41,681 nucleotides of DNA, from positions 1 through 41,681 of the forward strand of contig CAYFQB010000044.1 in NCBI GenBank assembly GCA_964345225.1, given 5' to 3'. A program made the position numbers and the translations under genes. The notes beneath the pieces are model-generated. The model did no database searches. It saw only the letters and a list, made by a program, of their open reading frames with translations, and had not been told where the DNA came from. The stretch comes from CAYFQB01 sp964345225. GTDB lineage: Bacteria > Nitrospirota > Thermodesulfovibrionia > Thermodesulfovibrionales > UBA6898. Shown here in pieces: positions 14,024 through 22,181 of this stretch; position 1 is the first letter of the stretch, and every line of letters begins with the position of its first letter.

Positions 14024-15231
14024 TTGACCAGTATTCAGGAATAGCACCCAGTGGTGATTTAGTGCTTCTGAAGATTCTCGGCGAAAGACTTAAAAACAGG
14101 TCTTTCCTTCATCTGAATTCCACCCGTGAAGGTGGCGGTGTAGCTGAAATATTACACAGAATGATTCCAATTCTTAAGGAACTGGGCATAGATGCAAGAT
14201 GGGAAGTTATAGAAGGTGATGAAAAATTCTTTGATATAACAAAAAAGATTCACAATGCACTTCAGGGTAGACCAGGGAGAATTACGAAGGACATGTGGCG
14301 TTATCATCTTGAAGTTAACAGGGATAATGTTAAAAAACTTAACCTTGATGCAAATATGGTTTTCGTTCACGACCCACAGCCAGTACCCCTTATTAAGTTC
14401 AAAAAGAGAGGGAAATGGATTTGGCGATGCCATATAGATTTATCGAACCCTGTAAAGGAGGTTTGTGATTATCTCAAGCGATATATTGATAAATACAATG
14501 CAGCTGTTTTCTCAGTACCAAAATTTTCAAGGGCAATGCCGATAGATGAGTTTTTCATTCCACCTTCAATTGATCCACTTAGTGAGAAGAACAGGGAGTT
14601 ATCAGAACAGGAGATAAATGAGAAGGTTGAAAGGTTAAGAATCCCTGTTGACAGGCCTATAATTTTACAGGTCTCAAGATTTGACAGATTCAAAGACCCT
14701 CTTGGAGTAATAAAGGCATATAGAATCGTCAAGAAGTATAATGATTGCGTTCTTATTCTTGCTGGGAGCCCGGCTACAGACGACCCTGAAGGTGAAGTGG
14801 TCCTGAACGAGGTCAGGGAAAATACAGCCAATGACCCTGATATTCATATCCTTCTTTTGCCGCCTTTCAGTGATAAAGATATAAACGCATTGCAGAGTAT
14901 AGCGACAGTTGTCCTTCAGAAGTCTCTGAAGGAAGGTTTTGGACTGACTGTTTCCGAGGCTATGTGGAAAGGAAAACCAATATTGGGAGGTGCTATAGGA
15001 GGCATACCTCTTCAGATAGTACATGGCATTACCGGTTTTCTTGTACATTCAGTAGAAGGTGCAGCATTCAGGATAAGACAGTTCCTTAATAATCCAGACA
15101 TGGCAAAAAGGATGGGTGAAAGAGGCAGAGAGTATGTAAGAAAAAATTTTCTCATAACAAGGCAGATAAGAGATTATCTATCTGTATGGTATTCCCTTGA
15201 GAAAAGGGGCAAAAACATCCTCGAACTCTAA
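14020..15231 (+). CDS. treT: Trehalose glycosyltransferring synthase TreT (GT4)
   Basis: The 403-residue GT-B enzyme is expected to join an NDP-glucose and glucose to give trehalose in one reversible step. The N-terminal part has FLHLNSTREGGGVAEILHRMIPIL and VFVHDPQPVPL, both typical of TreT. The C-terminal Rossmann domain has ILQVSRFDRFKDPLGVIKAY and the EX7E signature E305-G-F-G-L-T-V-S-E313 (EGFGLTVSEAMWKGKPILGG). It overlaps DUF5752 upstream (ATGA) and the OtsAB gene downstream (TAATG), so the three form one operon. Trehalose is a cytoplasmic osmolyte; TreT may also run in the degradative direction. Confidence 0.88.
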   Translation: MIDQYSGIAPSGDLVLLKILGERLKNRSFLHLNSTREGGGVAEILHRMIPILKELGIDARWEVIEGDEKFFDITKKIHNALQGRPGRITKDMWRYHLEVNRDNVKKLNLDANMVFVHDPQPVPLIKFKKRGKWIWRCHIDLSNPVKEVCDYLKRYIDKYNAAVFSVPKFSRAMPIDEFFIPPSIDPLSEKNRELSEQEINEKVERLRIPVDRPIILQVSRFDRFKDPLGVIKAYRIVKKYNDCVLILAGSPATDDPEGEVVLNEVRENTANDPDIHILLLPPFSDKDINALQSIATVVLQKSLKEGFGLTVSEAMWKGKPILGGAIGGIPLQIVHGITGFLVHSVEGAAFRIRQFLNNPDMAKRMGERGREYVRKNFLITRQIRDYLSVWYSLEKRGKNILEL

Positions 15232-17462
15232 TGGTTAAAGTATTGAAGTCCTTCATAGAAGAAGATTTTTCCGATGAGACCCTGATAGTGGTATCAAACA
15301 GGGAGCCATATATCCACAAAAAGACAGGTTCGGTAATAAAGGTCGAAATGCCGGCTGGTGGGCTCGTATCAGCCATAGATAATGTCCTGAATATTACAGG
15401 AGGGATCTGGATTGCATGGGGTAGTGGAAGTGGTGATAAGGAGGTTGTCGACAAAAGAAACTGCATAAAGGTGCCTCAGGAAAATCCTTCATACTCTCTT
15501 AAAAGAGTGTGGCTAAGCCAAAAAATAATAGAAAACTATTATCATGGATATTCCAACAGGGTATTGTGGCCTTTATGTCACATCGCTCTTGACAGAATAT
15601 ACTTCCGGAAGAGATTTTGGAGTGATTACAAACACGCTAACAGAGCCTTTGCTGAAGCAGTTCTTGAAGAAGCCGATGATAACCCAGTGATATGGATTCA
15701 TGATTACCATTTATGTCTTACACCAAAAATTATTAGAGAGAAGAAACCGGGATTAACCATCGCACATTTCTGGCATATTCCATGGCCTGACTGGAGTGTT
15801 TTAAGAGTCTGCCCCCAGTCAAAGGAAATCATTGAAGGTTTATTAGGGAATGATCTCATGGGATTTCAGATTCCCCTTTTTGTAAAGAATTTTTTAAGCT
15901 GTGTTAAAGAGTGCCTCGATGCTAAAATCGACTACCGAAACTCAACTGTCACTTATAATGGACACATTACAAGATTGGGTGTATTTCCAATAAGTATCGA
16001 CTACGATGATTTTGATTTTATGGCATCGTCCCGCAGAACCGTCAGGTTAATGAGAAAAATAAAAGACAGATATAGACTTGAAGACAGCTACATTGGAATT
16101 GGTGTTGATAGGCTTGAATATACTAAAGCACTGATAAAGAGGCTTCAGGCTATTGATCTACTATTGGAAAGAAACGAAAGCCTAAGGAAAAAGTTCACTT
16201 TCATTCAGGTTGCAGTACATACCAGAAAGAAGGAGCCTTACCATAGCTATAAACAGATTGTTGAAGAATTTATTTCAAGGATTAACCTTAAATATTCGAC
16301 AAAGGACTGGAAACCAATAATTTACATTGATACAAAGATTGAACATAAAGACCTTGTTGCCTATTATAGAATGTCTGATATCGGAGTAATAAGCTCTATG
16401 TACGATGGAATGAATCTTGTCGCAAAGGAATACATTGCCTCACAAGTTGATAAAAATGGCGTGCTTATTCTGAGTGAACTTACCGGAGCAGCAGAGGAAC
16501 TGCATGGAGCAATACTTGTAAATCCATATGACATCGAGGAATTCTCAAACTCTCTTAAAAAGGCACTTAGAATGTCTGATGAAGAAAAGGCAGGCAGATT
16601 GTCAGTGTTACAGAGACATGTCAGGGAAAATGACATTTACAAATGGATTCAGGATATTCTTCATGATCTTTTAAAGATCTCCTGCATGAAGAGGCAGGAA
16701 TGTAGTTATCTACTGGGACATATCGACAATATAAAAGATAAACTTAAAAGAAATAAAATCTTTCTATTCCTTGATTACGATGGTACCCTGACCCCGATCG
16801 TTGAGTCACCGGATAAGGCATTTATTTCAGATACTATACGTTCTTTAATCGTCAGGCTCAAGAGACATATCCCTATCGCCATAATAAGTGGCAGAAGCCT
16901 AGCTGATTTAAAAGAAAAAGTTGGAATTGATGACATAATTTTGGCCGGGAATCATGGCGCTGAGATATGGGATGGGAAAAAGACAGTTATAGATCAACAA
17001 TCTTTGGTCAATAGAAAATTGATCAAGGAGTTTATAAACAAACTGGAAAATACATTATCCCACATTGACGGCTTATTTATAGAGGATAAGGGTGTTACTG
17101 CTAGTATACATTTCAGGAAGATGAAAACAAAGAACCTGCCAGAATTTTTTGACTTCTTTTCAAAAATATCAGTACAATATGAAAATTCATTTAAAATTAC
17201 TTCAGGTAAAAAGGTATTCGAGATAAGGCCTATTGATGCATGGAATAAAGGTGATGCAGTTGAATGGATACTAATAAATAAGGGTAAAAGAAAGTTGCCG
17301 GTTTATATAGGCGATGACGCTACCGATGAAGATGCTTTCAGAAAGATAAGGGGAAAGGGCATTAATGTTTGTATCGGGGGAAGTCCGGAAGCAGAATATT
17401 ATTTAAAGACACAGGGAGAGATAAAAAATTTTCTCCAGTGTCTCTTAAAAAGGCTATTATAA
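15231..17462 (+). CDS. OtsA-OtsB fusion: trehalose-6-phosphate synthase/phosphatase
   Basis: The 743-residue protein combines two steps of the OtsAB pathway. Residues 1 to about 480 are a GT20 domain (LIVVSNREPYIH, VIWIHDYHL, LLGNDLMGFQI, GVDRLEYTKALIKRLQAI, DGMNLVAKEYIASQ). Residues about 505-743 are a trehalose-phosphatase HAD domain with D515 and D517 in LDYDGTLTPIV, SGRSLADL, GNHGAEIW and GDDATDEDAF. The catalytic-loop sequence HIPWPDWSVLRVCP (182-195) differs from the usual HIPFP of OtsA, so the acceptor may be modified. A related product such as a glucosyl polyol phosphate is conceivable, but the fused TPP domain favours trehalose. It is the last gene of the operon. Confidence 0.85.
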   Translation: MVKVLKSFIEEDFSDETLIVVSNREPYIHKKTGSVIKVEMPAGGLVSAIDNVLNITGGIWIAWGSGSGDKEVVDKRNCIKVPQENPSYSLKRVWLSQKIIENYYHGYSNRVLWPLCHIALDRIYFRKRFWSDYKHANRAFAEAVLEEADDNPVIWIHDYHLCLTPKIIREKKPGLTIAHFWHIPWPDWSVLRVCPQSKEIIEGLLGNDLMGFQIPLFVKNFLSCVKECLDAKIDYRNSTVTYNGHITRLGVFPISIDYDDFDFMASSRRTVRLMRKIKDRYRLEDSYIGIGVDRLEYTKALIKRLQAIDLLLERNESLRKKFTFIQVAVHTRKKEPYHSYKQIVEEFISRINLKYSTKDWKPIIYIDTKIEHKDLVAYYRMSDIGVISSMYDGMNLVAKEYIASQVDKNGVLILSELTGAAEELHGAILVNPYDIEEFSNSLKKALRMSDEEKAGRLSVLQRHVRENDIYKWIQDILHDLLKISCMKRQECSYLLGHIDNIKDKLKRNKIFLFLDYDGTLTPIVESPDKAFISDTIRSLIVRLKRHIPIAIISGRSLADLKEKVGIDDIILAGNHGAEIWDGKKTVIDQQSLVNRKLIKEFINKLENTLSHIDGLFIEDKGVTASIHFRKMKTKNLPEFFDFFSKISVQYENSFKITSGKKVFEIRPIDAWNKGDAVEWILINKGKRKLPVYIGDDATDEDAFRKIRGKGINVCIGGSPEAEYYLKTQGEIKNFLQCLLKRLL

Positions 17463-17571
17463 GTTCTTCTCTTTTCTAATTTAGTTGTAAAAAATGCAAT
17501 TCTTTTTAATTTTTAATCTTTACCTTTAGCAAACTAAAAGGCTACGTCTTACGGTAACGGTTACGATGCCC

Positions 17572-17598
17572 GTTTTGGTTGTCGGTTACGTCTGTCGT
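17572..17598 (+). repeat. 27-bp dispersed motif, copy 2
   Basis: The partner of 6712-6738, with two differences (G for T at the seventh base, G for A at the nineteenth). Same orientation, and also upstream of a heptamer array. Confidence 0.7.
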
Positions 17599-17711
17599 CC
17601 TCGTTTATCTTAGTCTTTACCCGCCTCTAGTTTTCAATCTTCAATATCCAAATTTCAATTTTCAATCCCTAAATCCCTCAATTCCTTAATCTTCAATTTT
17701 CTTTTTGCTTT

Positions 17712-17753
17712 ACTCCTTACTCCTCACTCCTCACCCCTCACTCCTTACTCCTC
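17712..17753 (+). repeat. Array of six 7-bp repeats (ACTCCTC type)
   Basis: The units are ACTCCTT, ACTCCTC, ACTCCTC, ACCCCTC, ACTCCTT, ACTCCTC without spacers. The period matches the array at 6837-6871 but the unit differs. Confidence 0.85.
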
Positions 17754-17789
17754 ACTTTTTACTCCGTGCGTTTAGCGCTAAGGTCTATT

Positions 17790-20700
17790 CTACTTAATAT
17801 TCTTGTGATATTCCTGAAGGCTCCGGACTTGGCCACTTCCCTGTCTGAGTGCACTAATACCTTTGGCAGCTGCAATCGCTGCTGAGGTGGTAGTGATAAA
17901 AGGTACTTTATATTTGATCGAGGTTTTTCTTATATAGGAATCGTCTATTAAGCTCAACCTGCCGGCGGGTGTATTAACAACTAATTGTATCTCTCCGTTC
18001 TTTATTGCATCGGTAATATTGGGCCGACCTTCGTGTATCTTTAAAATAGGCTCTGAATTAATTCCATGTTTAATTAGATGTTTGTGCGTTCCTTCCGTGG
18101 CTCTTATTTTGAATCCGAGTTCTGCAAAGCGGCGAGCTGTCTCAAGCGCACCAGGCCGGTCTCGTTCAGCAACTGTAATCAGTACAGTACCTTCAAGTGG
18201 CAGACGCTGGTTGGCTGCTTCCTGTGACTTGTAAAAAGCAAGGCCAGCATTATCAGCCAGGCCAAGAACCTCACCGGTTGAACGCATCTCAGGTCCTAGT
18301 ACAGGATCTACTTCCGGGAACATATTAAAAGGAAATACAGCCTCTTTTGCACCAAAATGTGGTATAAGATTTGTTTGTATATTTAGTTCACTAAGCTTTT
18401 TCCCAAGTATTATCTGAGTTGCAAGGCGCACCATCTGAATGTTACAGACCTTGCTTACTAATGGGACAGTGCGGCTTGCACGGGGATTCGCTTCCAGAAC
18501 ATATAAAGTGTTATTAGCAATGGCATACTGGATGTTCATCAATCCCACAACATTGAATTGTACTGCAATTTTTGTTGTATAATCCTGAATAGTTTCAATA
18601 TGTTTTTGAGGAATACTTACAGGGGGGATTACGCATGCTGAGTCACCTGAGTGTACACCTGCGAGTTCAATATGTTCCATGACTGCTGGAACAAAGGCCT
18701 CTATTCCATCAGCAATAGCATCTGCTTCTGCCTCTATTGCATTCTCCAGGAACTGTTCAATCAGTATTGGGCGCTCGGGTGAAACTTCTACTGCTACCTG
18801 GACATATTCCTTGAGCATTTCTTCATCATACACAACTTCCATTGCCCGTCCGCCAAGAACATATGAGGGCCGGACAATCAAGGGATAGCCAATTTCGTCA
18901 GCAATTTTAAAAGCCTCCTCAACTGTGCTGGCCATGCCGGATAAGGGTTGCGGGATTCCTAATTCTTTTATGATCTGGCGAAAACGGTCTCGGTCTTCAG
19001 CGAGATCTATTGTTTCCGGGCTCGTACCAAGAATTTTAACACCCTCTGCTGCGAGTTCTGCAGCAATGTTAAGAGGTGTCTGTCCGCCGAACTGGACAAT
19101 TACACCTTCAGGCTTCTCTTTCTCGTAGATGGACAGAACATCTTCAATGGTCAGTGGCTCAAAGTACAGCTTGTCTGAAGTGTCATAGTCAGTCGAAACT
19201 GTCTCAGGATTACAGTTGACCATAATTGACTCATAGCCTTCATCACGAAGTGCGAAAGCTGCATGCACACAACAGTAATCGAATTCAATTCCCTGTCCGA
19301 TACGGTTAGGGCCTCCACCGAGCACCATAATTTTACGGGATCGGTTCACTTTTACTCTATCTGGCGCATTGTATGTTGAGTAATAATAGGCTGCGTTTTC
19401 AACGCCACTTACAGGTACTGCATCCCATGCTTCAACTACATTTAATGCAGTACGTCCTTTACGGATATCCAGCTCAGGAACTTTAAGTATCTGCGAGAGG
19501 TACTTGTCAGAAAAACCGTCTTTTTTAGCCTTTATGAGAAGTTCATCCGGTGGGAGCTTGCCTTTGTATTTAAGCAGCTTTTCCTCTAACTCTACAAGTT
19601 CTTTCATCTGTTCAATGAACCATGGTTTGATATACGTGCGTTCATAGAGGGAGTTTATGTCTGCTCCCTTTCGAAGTGCCTCGTACATGATGAATTGCCT
19701 TTCGCTTGATGGCTCACGGAGCAAGTCTATTAACTCATCCAGGGTCTTCTGATGGAAGTCTTTTGCAAAACCAAGTCCGTAGTGGTTATTTTCGAGTGAA
19801 CGGATAGATTTATGGAAAGCTTCCTTGTAAGTTTTACCGATGCTCATAACTTCGCCTACTGCCCTCATCTGAGTGCCGAGCCTGTCTTCGACACCTTTAA
19901 ATTTTTCAAATGCCCAGCGGGAAAATTTGACTACCACATAGTCACCTGAGGGAGTATATTTTTCCAGTGTGCCATCTCGCCAGTATGGAATCTCATCAAG
20001 TGTGAGACCACCTGCAAGCAGGGATGACACAAATGCGATAGGGAAGCCGGTAGCCTTTGACGCAAGTGCTGATGAGCGGGATGTACGGGGATTAATTTCT
20101 ATTACCACAACACGGCCGGTTTTGGGATCGTGAGCAAACTGAATATTGGTGCCGCCGATGACCTCGATAGCATCTATAATGTCATATGAATATTTCTGCA
20201 GAAGTTTCTGCAATTCCTGATCGATAGTCAACATAGGGGCAGTACAGAAGGAATCACCTGTATGAACACCCATGGCATCAACATTCTCGATAAAGCAGAC
20301 AGTGATCTTCTGGCTCTTAGCATCACGTACAACTTCAAGTTCCAGTTCTTCCCATCCAAGAACTGATTCTTCCACGAGCACCTGTTCGACAAGGCTGGCT
20401 GTCAGTCCACGAATAGCTATCGTACGAAGTTCCTCCATGTTGTACACAAGTCCTCCGCCGGTACCCCCGAGTGTATAGGCTGGACGAATTACTACCGGAA
20501 AGCCAAGTTTATCGGCAATGATTTCTGCCTCTTCAGCACTACGTGCTATTTCGCTTCTTGGCATTTCAATGCCGAGACGCTTCATGGTCTCTTTAAAGAC
20601 CAGACGGTCTTCACCGTGTTCAATAGTATTAACATTTACTCCGATTAGTTTAACATTAAACTTCTGAAGTATTCCCTTCATTGCAAGTTCAGATGCTATA

Positions 20701-20990
20701 TTAAGTCCTGTCTGGCCGCCAAGGTTGGGGAGCAGCGCATCTGGCCGTTCTTTCTTGATAATTTCTGAAACATATTCAAAATTAAGTGGCTCAATATACG
20801 TAACATCCGCCATACCTGGATCGGTCATGATAGTAGCAGGATTTGAATTCACAAGAAGTATCTCGTAACCGAGTTTTCTAAGAGCTTTGCATGCCTGGGT
20901 CCCGGAATAGTCAAATTCGCAGGCCTGGCCTATAACGATCGGTCCAGAACCAATTATCATAACCTTCCTGATGTCATCACGTATGGGCAT
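17790..20990 (-). CDS. carB: Carbamoyl-phosphate synthase large subunit
   Basis: The 1066-residue, full-length protein makes carbamoyl phosphate from bicarbonate, ammonia (from CarA-bound glutamine) and two ATP, for arginine and pyrimidine synthesis. Two homologous ATP-grasp halves are evident. The first starts IRKVMIIGSGPIVIGQACEFDYSGTQ, the second RKIMVLGGGPNRIGQGIEFDYCC. Each has its GGTGGG or GGRAMEVV loop and an EINPRTSRSS or EANPRASRTV segment. The C-terminal methylglyoxal-synthase-like allosteric domain begins about residue 935 (GTVLITVAERDRPG). The start is fixed by AAGGAG six bases upstream. carA is not adjacent. The hisF gene lies 63 bp upstream on the same strand, so the two may be co-transcribed. 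Confidence 0.97.
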   Translation of the reverse strand: MPIRDDIRKVMIIGSGPIVIGQACEFDYSGTQACKALRKLGYEILLVNSNPATIMTDPGMADVTYIEPLNFEYVSEIIKKERPDALLPNLGGQTGLNIASELAMKGILQKFNVKLIGVNVNTIEHGEDRLVFKETMKRLGIEMPRSEIARSAEEAEIIADKLGFPVVIRPAYTLGGTGGGLVYNMEELRTIAIRGLTASLVEQVLVEESVLGWEELELEVVRDAKSQKITVCFIENVDAMGVHTGDSFCTAPMLTIDQELQKLLQKYSYDIIDAIEVIGGTNIQFAHDPKTGRVVVIEINPRTSRSSALASKATGFPIAFVSSLLAGGLTLDEIPYWRDGTLEKYTPSGDYVVVKFSRWAFEKFKGVEDRLGTQMRAVGEVMSIGKTYKEAFHKSIRSLENNHYGLGFAKDFHQKTLDELIDLLREPSSERQFIMYEALRKGADINSLYERTYIKPWFIEQMKELVELEEKLLKYKGKLPPDELLIKAKKDGFSDKYLSQILKVPELDIRKGRTALNVVEAWDAVPVSGVENAAYYYSTYNAPDRVKVNRSRKIMVLGGGPNRIGQGIEFDYCCVHAAFALRDEGYESIMVNCNPETVSTDYDTSDKLYFEPLTIEDVLSIYEKEKPEGVIVQFGGQTPLNIAAELAAEGVKILGTSPETIDLAEDRDRFRQIIKELGIPQPLSGMASTVEEAFKIADEIGYPLIVRPSYVLGGRAMEVVYDEEMLKEYVQVAVEVSPERPILIEQFLENAIEAEADAIADGIEAFVPAVMEHIELAGVHSGDSACVIPPVSIPQKHIETIQDYTTKIAVQFNVVGLMNIQYAIANNTLYVLEANPRASRTVPLVSKVCNIQMVRLATQIILGKKLSELNIQTNLIPHFGAKEAVFPFNMFPEVDPVLGPEMRSTGEVLGLADNAGLAFYKSQEAANQRLPLEGTVLITVAERDRPGALETARRFAELGFKIRATEGTHKHLIKHGINSEPILKIHEGRPNITDAIKNGEIQLVVNTPAGRLSLIDDSYIRKTSIKYKVPFITTTSAAIAAAKGISALRQGSGQVRSLQEYHKNIK

Positions 20991-21053
20991 ATGTGTCTCC
21001 TTAAGATGCGGTTTATTATGACATTAAAGCCATATTATTAAATACAGGATAAA

Positions 21054-21818
21054 TTATAAATTTACCCTGTAACCCTTTTTTTGCAAATATTCCTTGACAT
21101 CCCTGATGCTTAAGATGCGGTAGTGAAAAACAGAAGCAGCTAACAAAATCTCTGCACCTCCCTGAAAAACCGCTTCATAAAAGTGCTCAAGTTTTCCAGC
21201 ACCGCCTGATGCGACTACCGGCAGGTCTACAGCATCTGAAATGGCTTTCGTAAATTCCAGATCATAGCCGGCTTGAGTTCCATCTCCATCCATACTTGTT
21301 GGCAGAATTACTCCTGCACCGAGTTCCTGACACTGTTTGGCCCAGGCTACAGCATCTTTTCCTACAGGTTTGGAACCGCCTGAGACAACAAGCTCAAATC
21401 CGGATGGCATTTCCTTGTTCCTTCTTGAGTCGATGGCAACAGTAACTTTATCTGAACCGAATGTCTCTGATGCCTGACTGATCAGCTCAGGGTTTCTGAC
21501 AGCAGCGCTATTCATGGAAATCTTGTTAGCACCGGCATTTAGGACTATTTCAATGTCTTCCAGTGTTGAAATGCCGCCACCCACTGTCAGAGGAATATCT
21601 ATGACAGATGAGACATTCTTGATCCATTCCAGCCTGGTCTTTCTGTTTTCAACGGTTGCTGCGATATCAAGCATGGCAAGCTCATCGGCTCCTTCCTTTT
21701 GATAGAATGCTGCATTTTCAACAGGATCACCGGCATCTCTGAGATTTACAAAGTGTATTCCCTTAACTACACGACCTTCTTTCATATCAAGACATGGCAT
21801 GATTTTTATGATGCTCAC
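21054..21818 (-). CDS. hisF: Imidazole glycerol phosphate synthase cyclase subunit HisF
   Basis: The 254-residue TIM barrel uses ammonia from HisH to convert PRFAR to IGP and AICAR in histidine synthesis. Catalytic Asp11 (IMPCLDMKEGRVVKG) and Asp130 (VAIDSRR) are present. The phosphate-binding loops VGGGIS and ASGGAG and the GDPVE..AFYQKEGADEL region are also there. The start is GTG at 21816-21818, supported by AAGGAG five bases upstream. No other his gene is near, so HisH must be encoded elsewhere. Small departures from the usual sequence (ILPTSMDGDG rather than ILLTSMDRDG) leave a slight chance that it is a paralogue with another partner. Confidence 0.92.
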   Translation of the reverse strand: MSIIKIMPCLDMKEGRVVKGIHFVNLRDAGDPVENAAFYQKEGADELAMLDIAATVENRKTRLEWIKNVSSVIDIPLTVGGGISTLEDIEIVLNAGANKISMNSAAVRNPELISQASETFGSDKVTVAIDSRRNKEMPSGFELVVSGGSKPVGKDAVAWAKQCQELGAGVILPTSMDGDGTQAGYDLEFTKAISDAVDLPVVASGGAGKLEHFYEAVFQGGAEILLAASVFHYRILSIRDVKEYLQKKGYRVNL

Positions 21819-22181
21819 AGGATCTCCTTGATTATTATATTTACTGACAGGTTAATATGTGTGTCAATTTCCAAATTGATATTTATATTTTAATCAGGTC
21901 TTGGTCTATGATAATAAACGCTTTAGAATAAAAATGCAATTAATGATTTGGAATAATTTTTTTAGTGCTGATGGTGACAATACACTCATACCCGGAAAAT
22001 AACATTATATAAAGGCTGTTTTAAAATAGGTTATAATATGACCAGAAATTTCTAATAATTGCATTTTAAATAAGGATAAACGCAAAGATTTGATAATTTT
22101 GAAGCTATTTTAAAGCATACGAAGAATATTAATCACTTTTTATACTTATGGATAAATTTCAAAATTTAAAAGAAAAATTAA
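21819..22181. other. Divergent promoter region between hisF and treZ
   Basis: This 363-bp AT-rich gap has no gene. On the hisF side a promoter and small inverted repeat are described separately. On the treZ side the only clear element is TATAAT at 22032-22037, without a good -35 at 17 bp. treZ also lacks a visible Shine-Dalgarno. Confidence 0.5.
21838..21879 (-). promoter_or_regulatory. Candidate hisF promoter with overlapping inverted repeat
   Basis: On the minus strand TTGACA (plus 21862-21867) is followed after 18 bp by TAAATA (plus 21838-21843). The inverted repeat TCAATTT-CC-AAATTGA (21864-21879) covers the -35 and could be an operator. The -10 is a weak match, and in AT-rich DNA such palindromes can arise by chance. 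Confidence 0.38.

Larger units (their letters stand above)
17463..17789. other. Repeat-rich convergent intergenic region
   Basis: This 327-bp gap lies between the stops of the OtsAB gene and carB. It contains the second 27-bp motif, then a pyrimidine-rich stretch with many TTCAAT/TCAATT words (about 17634-17700), then a heptamer array, then a 10-bp palindrome TTAGCGCTAA (17772-17781). No gene, RNA gene or clear terminator was seen. Confidence 0.6.

Noticed and set aside
17790..17870. LRQGSGQV near the C-terminus of CarB as an inserted repeat peptide
   Set aside because: Similar peptides occur as repeat insertions in some uncultured bacteria, but the spacing to SLQEYH is normal for CarB, so no insertion is needed.
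21000..21121. 13-bp direct repeat CTTAAGATGCGGT at 21000-21012 and 21109-21121
   Set aside because: A few 13-bp matches are expected by chance in 41 kb; one copy is inside hisF coding sequence and there is no supporting structure.
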